From Pleodorina starrii (Eukaryota; Chlorophyta; Chlorophyceae; Chlamydomonadales; Volvocaceae): a DNA stretch of 64,000 bases. Below are positions 10,924 through 21,200 of this stretch, in pieces. Location: contig BRXU01000017.1 of NCBI GenBank assembly GCA_030267565.1, positions 714,501-778,500 of the forward strand, read 5' to 3'. Position 1 is the stretch's first letter, and every line of letters begins with the position of its first letter. The notes under the pieces were generated by a model. The model was not told where the DNA came from and made no database searches. It worked only from the letters and a program-made list of their open reading frames with translations. The translations under genes and the position numbers were made by a program.

Positions 10924-13900
10924 CGTGTTCTTGTCCAAGTACAGGAGTAAAGCGTGTATCGAGAAACGATGCCAGTAAAACTTGTGCAAATGAGTTATTC
11001 CGCTATCCAAGCCTGCAAAAGCATTATGCAGCCTATGCAATGCAACGTAACCTACGAGGACCTGAAGCTAGGTATGGCGGGCTGCAGTAATATCGACCTA
11101 GCAACCAATGTCACAGTAGGAGCCTTGGCCTGGTTACGAGTCCTATGCGCCTACCGTCGGATGTGGTTGCTAGGCTGTGAAATATTAGGCGTCGTGCAGG
11201 CGTATGTATACTCGCGCGGTTGCTCGCTACGGGCGCCTGCCAGATGTGTAATCGCTGCCGTGTTTCGGCAGGTGCAGGGTTCCGGTTAGCTACCCTAGCT
11301 TACACAGTCAGACTCGCGCCGGTTGACAAATGGATGGTAAATCCGTTTGCAAATTTATTTAAACATATGTATTGTGGAGAGGTGCTTTTGCCAAGCATGT
11401 TAGAGTGAGTCCCTTCGAAGGCAGTCCAGTGTCCAGACACGGTCGGTATCGAATTCGCCCGACACGCGCCAGATCCGCCGTCCGACTAACTTGGGTGAAA
11501 CCCAGCATGAGCTTGATGAAACTAAAACGTTTTAAAGTAAATGCTTGATCGAAATGAGTCCTTGCTGGATGGATGTTTAAAAATTAATTTATTATCTCAC
11601 CACCATGAGCGAGGAAACTACGTCGTCACAGCGTGTCACAGGCGCGTCCGCAGCGCCGGGCCTTCGCGCGCCTTGCCGCCCCACCTCACCCCACCTCATC
11701 TCACATGCCCTCTGGCCGCTGACGCAGTTTACTCCCCTCCTGCCCCCTCCCCCCCGGACGGCGTTCGGGTAAAATCACCTGACACGCCAAACAGTCATCT
11801 CCTAGCTAGGCAGGGAACGTCCGTCGGTGCTGCAAGTCGCTCGCTGCGACATGTGCACACCTGCGGCTGCTACTGCTGCATCGATCTTCATGCACAGGGC
11901 GCTAATGTCCCGGGGGGATGGCCCCCGATCGATCTGGTTTAGTGGGGCAGCTGGCTAGCAGCTGCTGCGCCTTATCTCTATCTCCACCTCCAACAGAGCT
12001 GGAAGCAAGGAAGTGCGTGTGTGCGTGCGTGGCGCGCTGGTACGAAGGTGCCGAGCAACGAAGGACAATCGAGTGCTACGGCGGGTATCCACCTATCCAG
12101 CCGCTACCCACAGATGCATGGCACCTCCCAGCCGGATTGAACCCTACTTTACGTCCCTTACAAAGGAAGGGGACGCAAAGCCGCAGCACCACAACAGGGC
12201 GGGCTCTGAGAATGCACTGGCTACGGGGAATAATTCCCCGTCGCCCACAAAGCCCAAGGCCTGCTTTTGGTCTTTTTGAGTGGGAACAGCAGCGCTGAAG
12301 GCGCCGAAGGCGCTGCTGTCAGGGGCTGGAACCTGGAGGTGGATGGGCCAGGCAGGTGAACGTCTCCGTCGGAACCTGACCCTTCGCACGTCCTCGATCA
12401 CTCTCGCGGCGGGGCATGCATGACGCGTGGATATAACGACGCCGTGTGTGATATGAGCGAGCCTGGTCATTCGTATTTTATATGTTGATTGCGTCAACAG
12501 AAAGCCTGTTGTTGTTTTTGCCCGTTCTGGGATGAATGGAAAGCGAGTTGCATGGTGTGCACTCCGGTGTGTGTGTGGGTGTGTGTGGGTGGGTTTGTGT
12601 GGGCACGTCCGCCCTTGCTTCCGTGTCCGCCCGCCCCACCTGCTGCTGACCAGCAGAGCGAGGCAGGCAGTTCGATACGGCCTTGCTTGCCCGTTGCGTA
12701 GTCAGGCAACGAAGGTCGATGCATGTGTGCATTCTGAGCATGGTGAGTTGGTGACACGTTACCGTAAATGTTAGGGGAGCTGCGCGCTAGGAGTGCGACG
12801 GAGGTTACAAACAGTGGGCTATCAATTCCGGAGTAACATGGCACCGTAAAAGGCGCTTCGTTGAGCTTGGGATGAGGAACTAGTCCGGGTTGTTTGGAGA
12901 CACCTTGATTTGACACGACCGCGCACAGCCCACCCCACGCAGCAGGGTTCTCGGTCGCCTACGTCGTCCCTCCGCTGCGGTGTTGTGTTTATTTCCCAGC
13001 CGACGCAGCTACGCACGGCTTCAGATCGCCGATCGACTCCCAATGTTCCGCACGGCCTAGTGTGCTTGATTGCTTGGGCGTCCGGGGCATTACTTCAACT
13101 GAGTCAACCGACGGACCGACAACAGAACATGCACGTTGCGGGCGTGAGGCCATTCACGACCCTCTCTCTTTCTCTCTTCATGATACAAGATGAGCGCGCC
13201 AAGCTAGCGCAGCCACGAAAGCCGACCGACCAGCAGGCAGAAAAAGTGAACTGCCGTGATCAAGCTACCAGACTGTGACTAGGTAAATACTATTGAAAGT
13301 AAATTATATATATAAGCTCAAGGGCGGAAGAAGCGCCGCCCTCCGTAGCGGGATTAATGCTCAGCACCCGCCATATCGCTCGTGCCCAAGCGCACGGCGG
13401 CTGCAGCACATGCATTCATTCCCGCGTTTCTAAACCAACCAATAAACGCAAACTGGCGTCATGGCTCATGACCACGGAAATCCATCCAAACCATTAAGGC
13501 CTCCACCGAAGTATTTAAAAGCGAAGCCTCCTGCAAGCCATGTATATATCTCCGCCCGCACGCCGCGCGCATTGGTTTGCGCCCACCAAGACAACAGACA
13601 CTACAATACACAGCAGAACCACAACCACTACCGTGTCCAACCACCAACCACCAACGACCTATCTATGTATCCCTCGCTGTTCGCCCGCACGCACTCAATC
13701 GTCCTTCCATGCCCGCACCGAATGGGGTCATAGATGCCCCGTCTAGCCGTGACCGAGCCCGCCCAGCACGCCTGCCGCAGCGTCGTCTGGGCGATAATAC
13801 GGTAATGTGAGCGAGATGAGTTCTAAATAATGTGCACTAATATACCGTAACATGTTTCTGCGATGTGGACAAGCCAACCTATTCTCCGTATGTGCCCTCC

Positions 13901-14279
13901 AACCTGCCCCCATAAAATGAGCGCTGCAATTAAGCTGTCTTGCAAGCATCTAGCAGTCAGCAACCAACGGTAACGATCGTGGGCGCCCTTACCCCAAACA
14001 CACATTCATGCCACAACACGCACACGGAACGAAAAGGACCACAACCGCTATGCTTGCAACGCCTACGTGACTGCCCCAAAGAACCGCCGCCGGCGGTGGG
14101 CCGGACGAGCTCAGTTGTTGTACAACCACCAACGAACTAATCTCCAGCCCGTAGTCGGCATGTCAAGTTATTGTGAACAAGCTTTCCACTAGACTGACAG
14201 ATGAATTGTCTGCCACTGATGCGGTGCGTGTGGGTGGCGGCAGAGGAAGCTTGACCGTTGGGGGACCCAAGCGTCCCTC
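10924..14279. other. Intergenic region between the two glycoprotein genes
   Basis: This 3.4-kb stretch has lower GC than the genes and only short ORFs without recognisable domains on either strand. It should contain the promoter of copy 1 (just above 10923, minus strand) and the 3' UTR of copy 2 (just below 14280). I recognise no transposon, RNA gene or conserved exon in it. Confidence 0.5.
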
Positions 14280-16527
14280 CTAAATGAGCCGCCGAAGCAG
14301 CCGCCGCCGGCCCGCACCATTTCCGTTTCCGTTGTTCCCGTTACCGTTGTTACCGTTGCCATTCCCGTTGCCGTTACCATTACCATTACCGTTGCTATTT
14401 CCGTTACCGTTAGCGTTTCCGTTGCCGTTTCCGTTACCATTGTTCTTCTGCAAACGGTGGTGGACGGCGGGAGCGGGAGCAGTAGTCGTGGGGCGGTCAG
14501 CGAGCGGCACCTCAATCCTAGCACGATCGTCATCACAACACACCAAAACTCACACTAATCAGGAAACCGGGCTCGCGGACTTCAGTTCCCAGCAAACGCA
14601 TGGTTTTGATGAAGTGACGTTGCAGCGTCATGCTGGGATGCCGGCTTCAACTTGGCTGTCTTCACCGAACACGCAGCAGAACGCAGCGCCTTCACCACTA
14701 TTTGTAAGGCAGCGGCTTGGAATAAGCTTCAACTTACCGGGGGCGGAGGCACAGGAAGTGGTGGGCTGGGAGGCGGGCTGGGAGGTGGTGGACTGGGAGG
14801 CGGGCTGGGAGGCGGCGGTCTCGGAGCTGGGCTGGGAGGTGGTGGGCTGGGAGGCGGGCTGGGAGGCGGCGGTCTGGGAGGCGGGCTGGGAGGTGGTGGG
14901 CTGGGAGGCGGGCTGGGGGGTGGTGGGCTGGGAGGCGGGCTGGGAGGTGGTGGGCTGGGAGCCGGGCTGGGGGGTGGTGGGCTGGGAGGCGGGCTGGGAG
15001 GTGGTGGGCTGGGAGCCGGGCTGGGAGGTGGTGGGCTGGGAGGCGGGCTGGGGGGTGGTGGGCTCGGAGGCGGGCTGGGAGATGGAGGCAGTGGCGGCCT
15101 GGGTGACGGCTGTGGATGGGGCGGCGGCGGGCTGGGGGAAGGCGGTTTCGGGGACGGTGGGCTGGGCGGCGGTGGCGGGCTGGGGGGTGATGGACTGGGC
15201 GGTGGTGGCGGTGGCGGTGGCGGCGGTGGGCTGGGCGGCGGTGGAGGCGGTGGTGGAGGTGGCGGGGGCGGAGGAAGCGGAGGTGGCGGCGATGGAGTGG
15301 GTGGCACCGGGCTGGGTGGCGGCGGTGGTGATGGTGGCTGTGGACTAGGTGGCTCCGGCGATGGCGGCAAAGGGCTGGGCGGTTCAGGGATAGGCGGGTT
15401 TGGCGATGGCGGTAAAGGGCTGGGGGGCTCAGGCGATGGCGGCGAGGGGCTGGGGGGTGGGGTGCTGGGAGGAGGCGGTGGTGGGTTCGGTGAGGGCGGC
15501 AGCGGGGATGGCGGTGGGGATGGCGGCGGGCTGGGCGGTGGTGGGCTCGGGTTTGGCGGTGCCGGTAGGCTGGGCGATGGGAGGCTCGGGGTTGGTGGTA
15601 TTAACGGGCTGGGCACTGGCGGGGTGTATGATGTCGGCGGGTCAATGGAGACGGAGATGAGTGGTGGCGGAGGCGAGCCTGCAGTCGCTGGCGGGGGTCT
15701 GGGCGATGGCGGCGGGCTCCTGGGCCTTGGTGGGGACGCTGGAGGCCTGGGGCTGGGAGGTGGGGATGGCGGCTTGGGACTGGGAGGAGGTGGCGCCGGG
15801 GGCTTGGGGCTGGGCGGAGGTGGCGCCGGGGGCTTGGGGCTGGGAGGACGTGGAGGGGGCGACGGCGGCTTGGGAGGGGGCGACGGGGGCTTGGGAGGGG
15901 GCGACGGCGGCCGGGGCGGGGGCGCGGGTGGCCGGGGAGGGGGGCTGGGTGGTGAGGGCGGGGGCGAGGGTGGGGTGGGTGGACGTGGTGGAGTGGGAGG
16001 TCGGGGACCGCGGGGAGGCCGGGAAGTTAGCCCCACAATCGATGAAGGGTAGTCCGGAGCGCTTGATGCCCAGTCTCCTTGCGCGTGAACTGCGGGGGTT
16101 GCGAGTTGGCATTCGCGCGTACTCCTTCGGGAGCTAGCAGCGGCAACACACGACAAGACAGGGCTTGGTGATCCCGCGCTAACCCCCCCCAAGATCCTCG
16201 ATCCATGTTTACAGCAAAGTAGCGTAGCTCGTGCATGTGTCATTACATAATCTGTGTGTCAAGCGAACTTCAGCGCGCGCGAAAGAGGCCTTGGGAGACA
16301 CTCCCGTCGAGAGCACCAGCTCCGAAAAAATGCAGGCCGTCTCGCGGCGTGCGCAAACACTAATATCACGCCAGGTTGAATATGACGGGCGTCCAAGCTA
16401 CGTGCCCAGCAGGGCCCAGCCACTAGGTGCAGACGCGCCGTACCCGGGCCCGCGGCCTCGCGCGCGTGCTGGCGAACTTGCCTGATTGGAAGGCCAGCAG
16501 TGAAAGCAGTAGTACTGCGTGCAACAT
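14280..16527 (-). CDS. Secreted Ser/Pro-rich glycoprotein with Asn-Gly tail, copy 2
   Basis: Minus-strand model of three exons: 16527-16482, 16089-14738 and 14447-14280, 521 residues, all in phase. Exon 1 plus the first codons of exon 2 give a clear signal peptide, [19 protein letters not shown], with an expected cut after VHA. Exon 2 is about 430 residues of Ser-(Pro)3-4, KPP and RPP repeats, interrupted near 15570-15690 by less regular sequence ([15 protein letters not shown]). Exon 3 encodes (Asn-Gly)n and ends in a basic/hydrophobic nonapeptide, RRRLLRRLI. Volvox ISG, a matrix glycoprotein, also ends in a short positively charged peptide after a Ser-Hyp rod; that comparison is an inference from known architecture. 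Intron 1 has a GC donor (CAG/GCAAGT). Same strand and exon plan as copy 1, so a tandem duplication is likely. Confidence 0.75.
14757..15084. repeat. 27-bp coding tandem repeat (SPPPSPPPP) in glycoprotein copy 2
   Basis: About twelve copies of a 27-bp unit encode the nonapeptide SPPPSPPPP, with SPAPSPPPP variants, on the minus strand at the C-terminal end of the proline-rich rod. Copy 1 lacks this regular block. Confidence 0.8.
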
Positions 16528-18157
16528 GGTGTAGCCCGCTGCTTGCTGGCGCATCCTTAGGTGCGGCGGGAGGGTGGGATAATCCCGAAACAAGAGATGT
16601 CTCCAGCAAGTACCTTTAGACAGTGGTTCGTACTTTACTTAAGATAGTAAGCTCCTCCAGTAATCTGTTTGTTTGGTTGGGTTACACGATCGAGAGTCCG
16701 TCCTCGTCGCAACCAAATAAACATACATCCGCAGTGTTACAATCCCTGAAATATTTATACAAACATAGCTTCTGAAAGCTACGATGTAACTGAATAATGA
16801 TGCAACGCAACAGGCTGCCTCAGTATGGTAACTGCCGTATTCGCCGCAGCTTCCATTAACGCGGCCATGTTCGTTGTGCATGACATTCACAAACATCACA
16901 ATAATTCTGTCATAACTAAATTTGTTGTGGTTAATCTCATGCCTCTAAAGCCGATTGCAACATTCGACTTCCGCGGCCATATCAGACTCCTTCGACGTTC
17001 TGCCCGCCAGGAAGTCGAGTCGAGTGGGCTGTAGCGGCCGTGGGCCTGCCTGGGCGGGCCTGCAAACGCTGATGTTGCCCCAATGCTTCCATCGCGGAGC
17101 ACGGGTGCATGGGCACGAGACAACATCACGAATAAACGGTTTTCTGTAGTAAGTAAGGGTCTCCGTTCCCCAGCGAGCACCGTGCCGCGTGTACTTAATC
17201 GTATTGAGCGACATTTACGCTTTTGTTCGAAGTGGGCCGTTACGCGGGTTGCGGAAAGGCGAGGTGCAGTATCCCTGGCTGGATGTCAGCAGGGATTGAA
17301 AGCAGGCAGACCGCGCGCAATCAACAAGGCCGACATCACGCAACAACAGCGCACGACCGCAACTATCGACCAACCTCACAACAGTCAAGTTATTACATGT
17401 TCATTCTCATCGCTAAAGAAACATCCTCCAAATGCCTTAGGACCATCTGCCTTCCGCCGCGCTACGTATTCCGCTATACGAAGCTCCCGACACGTCAATC
17501 AACGAACTGCTCCAGCGGCCACACGCATCATATCCGCAAATCATTTCTTAGAACAAAACATCAACTTCAACGTGCGATAATTATGCTCGGCGGCGCAACC
17601 CTTCTCCGCCATGCTCGCGACCCACGCGGCATTTAAACGACAATAATAAGCGCGGCCCCCCTTTTGCATTCCGCAAAAAACTTGTAACTTCCATACAAGC
17701 GCAACTCGTAACCACTCGGTCGAGCCATGGCAACGGCCACTGCGGCAAGCCGAAGAAGCGCGGCGGCGGCGCAGACGCATTACAGCAGCCGCGCGGCTTA
17801 CTTTACCGGCATCTCCTGCTGCTGGTTCCTTTATCCGCAACAAAATTGCTTTATCGGCTCGCTCATGGCGTGCGCCTTTATGCAGCAGGACTGCTGCTTC
17901 GATTCGAGCGAGCGCACAGTTCATGCAACGGTCTCAACCAACTGTGACGCACGGCCTCGCGTGTCGCGTCATAGCAACAACCTCCGAAATCTGCCGATCG
18001 TCGGTCTAAACTCAAACTTTACCCGAATGAATCAGTGAACATTTGGTGAATTTTAATTAACTCTAGGGTTACAACGACGGCTGACGAGTGAGGACGCGAC
18101 TGCAACGACGGCTGAAGAGTGAGGACGCGACTGACCAACTCTAGCCGGGCAGATACT
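16528..18157. other. Intergenic region before the dehydrogenase pair
   Basis: A 1.6-kb stretch with no supportable gene. The minus-strand glycoprotein copy 2 and the plus-strand dehydrogenase diverge from here, so it should hold both promoters. A 103-codon ORF at 17727-18038 shows no recognisable domain. A 31-bp direct repeat lies at about 18072-18133. Confidence 0.5.
18072..18133. repeat. 31-bp tandem direct repeat (two copies)
   Basis: Two adjacent 31-bp copies, each containing CAACGACGGCTGA and GAGTGAGGACGCGACTG (one copy with C and one with A after CTGA), about 30 bp upstream of the conserved promoter block of the first dehydrogenase. The second dehydrogenase lacks it. Confidence 0.8.
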
Positions 18158-18266
18158 GCTGCTCTTTGTAAAGGCGGCGCTCGGAAGCGCGAAGCCGAAA
18201 ACCAGCCGCCCCTCAGCTGCTGCCAACTCGTCCATTAGGACCCCAACCGCCCCCACATACAACAAG
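18158..18266 (+). promoter_or_regulatory. Conserved promoter/5' UTR block, dehydrogenase copy A
   Basis: The block just before the start codon is shared with copy B (46538-46641): GCTGCTCTTTGTAAAGG, a GGCGCTCGGAAGCGC core that is nearly palindromic, AAGCCGAAAACCAG, CAACTCGTCCA and ACAACAAGATGG. Further upstream the two copies differ, so the duplication or the selective constraint ends about 105 bp before the ATG. Confidence 0.65.
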
Positions 18267-21200
18267 ATGGAGAAGGTGCGTGAAACTTGCGGGCCGCTCG
18301 CCGCTGCGATTTCGCAACAACAATATGTTCGCGGGGCGCGGGGGCTGCTGAGGGCAGAGGGCAGCGCTCCCTTCTGATCAATCCGAGCGACTGCCCGACT
18401 GCCTGCCCAATAAAGCAAAGGGCGCATCCATACAAATATTCGCAGCGCGTCTGCTAAACGCCAGCAGACAGATAGACATATGGGAGGATGGCACTTAAGC
18501 CCCGCGGCGCCAACTGGACTGATCGATGACCCGGGGGTCGCTTCACTTCGCTTCACTCCGCTCCGTTTCGCTTCGCTCCGCTCCGCTGTGTCTCGCCGCG
18601 TCTGCTGGCTGCGCTCCGTGCCTTGATAACGAGCCATCCAGCCGCGTCCGTCGATTCAATCAACCAAAGTTGAGCGTCACGCGTGCGAACAGCTGTTTGG
18701 CTTGACCGAAGGTTTTCTGGCACCGCATCGGTCCGCGACAGAGTGTTGCTGGCGATCTGTGACCGGGCTGTCCACTCGCTCGATTCCTGTCATACATCCT
18801 GCAGTCACGCATTCGCACATTCGTCGAATCTTACTATCCCTGATGCTGCCTGCCTGCCTGCCTGCATGTGTTGGACGACGCACAGCTCAAGGAGGCCGCT
18901 GCTGCCATGAAGCTGGGAGTCCAGGAAGCCGCTGCGACCGTGCAAGGCGGCGTCACGTTCGCGAAGGACAAGGCCATGGCCACCGCTGCAGACGTGGCGG
19001 AGCGCGCCGGTCTCACAGCTCAGGTGTGTTGTCGTATCGCAGAGGGCGCGCAGATACGCACCGATACACGCACTGCACCAATCGCGTAATAATAGTGGTG
19101 GTGCAGCGGCGACCCGATGGCAGCGTCGATGGGTCGGGGCCGTGGGGGGCGCCACCGTATTCACACGACAAAACTACCTCCTGCCATAACTACCACGTGA
19201 TTGCATTCAACCCCGATCCCGATCCCGACCCTGCGCTGGCCCCCATCCCGACCGATACAGGGCATCAAGGACAACATCCCGATTATGCCCGAGGGCCAGG
19301 TGTGTGCGGGACTGAGTGGGAGGTTACGTACCCGGGGAGGTTACGTACCCTACTTGTGGCGTGCGAGCGTGCCTCCGTGCGTAAAGACACGCGAGGGAGC
19401 GCCCGGCGCGCTTCACCGCCGGCCCCCTCAGTTCCGCTCCCACCTCCACCTCCTTCCTTCGCTTCCTTCCCCGCCTTGGATCCCCCCACACACGTACCGC
19501 AGACCCAGCAGCCCAGCAGCGAGGCCGAGATGTGGACCAAGCCCGAGTTCATCCGCGAATCTTACGTGGGGGCGGACAAGCTGCTTGGCAGGGTGGCGCT
19601 CATCACGGGAGGGGACAGCGGCATCGGCCGGTCGGTGGCGGTGCACTACGCCAGGGAGGGTGAGTAGCTAAGCTGGCTGGCTAAGCTAGCTAAGGTAGCT
19701 AGGGGCAGGGAGGAAGGGAGGGTGAGCATGGGTCGGGGCCGGGCCCATGGGTCGGGACCGGGCCCATGGGTCGGGGCTGGGCCCATGGGTCGGGGCCGGG
19801 CCCATGGGTCGGGGCTGGGCCCATGGGTCGGGGCCGGGCCCATGGGTCGGGGCTGGGCCCATGGGTCGGGGCCGGGCCCATGGGTCGAGGCCGGGCCCAT
19901 GGGTCGAGGCCGGGCCCATGGGCCGGGGCCGGGCCCATGGGTAGGGGCCGGGCCCATGGGTCGGGGCTGGGCCCATGGGTCGGGGCTGGGCCCATGGGTC
20001 GGGGCTGGGCCCATGGGTCGGGTCTGGGCCCATGGGTCGGGGCTGGGCCCATGGGTCGGGGCTGGGCCCATGGGTAGGGGCGGGGCCCATGGGTCGGGGC
20101 GGGGCCCATGGGTCGGGGCGGGGCCCATGGGTTGAAGCTGGGCCCATGGTCCACCCGGTCGGGGCTGGGCCCATGGGTTGGGGCTGGGCCCATGGATCGG
20201 GGCTGGGCCCATGGGTCGAGGCTGGGCCCATGGGTACGGGCCGGGCCCATGGGTCGGGGCTGGGCCCATGGGTCGGGGCTGGGCCCATGGGTCGGGGCTG
20301 GGCCCATGGGTCGGGGCTGGGCCCATGGGTCGAAGCTGGGCCCATGGTCCACCCGGTCGGGGCTGGGCCCATGGGTCGGGGCTGGGCCCATGGGTAGGGG
20401 CTGGGCCCATGGGTCGGGGCTGGGCCCATGGGTCGGGGCTGGGCCCATGGTCCACCCGGTCGAGGCTGGGCCCATGGGTCGGGGCTGGGCCCATGGTCCA
20501 CTCCGTCGGGGCTGGGCCCATGGATCGGGGCTGGGCCCATGGGTCGGGGGGCCGGGCCCATGGGTCGGGGGGCCGGGCCCATGGGTCGGGGGGCCGGGCC
20601 CATGGGCCCGGCCGGGCCCATGGGTCGGGGGGCCGGGCCCATGGGTCGGGGCCGGGCCAATGGGTCGAGGCCGGGCCCATGGGTCGGGGCCGGGCCCATG
20701 GGTCGGGGCCGGGCCCATGGGTGGGGGCTGGGCCCATGGGTCGGGGCTGGGCCCATGGTCCACTCGGTCGGGGCTGGGCCCATGGATCGTGGCCGGGCCC
20801 ATGGGTCGGGGCCCGGCCCATGGGTCGGGGCTGGGCCCATAGGCCGGTCTGGGCCCATGGGTCGGGGTCGGGCCCATGGGTAGGGGCCGGGCCCATGGGT
20901 TGGGGCTGGGCCCATGGGTTGGGGCTGGGCCCATGGGTCGGGGCCGGGCCCATGGGTTGGGGCTGGGCCCATGGGTCGGGGCTAGGCCCATGGGCCGGTC
21001 TGGGCCCATGGGGCGGGGCTGGGCCCATGGGTGGGGGCTGGGCCCATGGGTGGGGGCTGGGCCCATGGGTCGGGGCCGGCCACATGGGTCGGGGCTGGGC
21101 CCATGGATCGGGGCTGGGCCCATGGGACGGGGCTGGGCCCATGGGTCGGGGCCCGGCCCATGGGTCGGGGCCGGGCCCATGGGTCGGGGCCGGGCCCATG

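Noticed and set aside
16090..16243. Upstream extension of the glycoprotein copy 2 rod ORF to a methionine at 16243
   Set aside because: The extension lacks a signal peptide. Splicing from 16482 to 16089 gives a perfect signal peptide, and the tandem copy has the same exon plan.
9059..16527. Calling the two Ser/Pro-rich genes pherophorins
   Set aside because: The rods look alike, but I see no globular pherophorin domain on either side. They are described only as Ser/Pro-rich secreted glycoproteins.
17727..18038. 103-codon ORF with an Ala/Ser-rich start
   Set aside because: No recognisable domain and no splice partners; the composition is typical of chance ORFs in GC-rich DNA.
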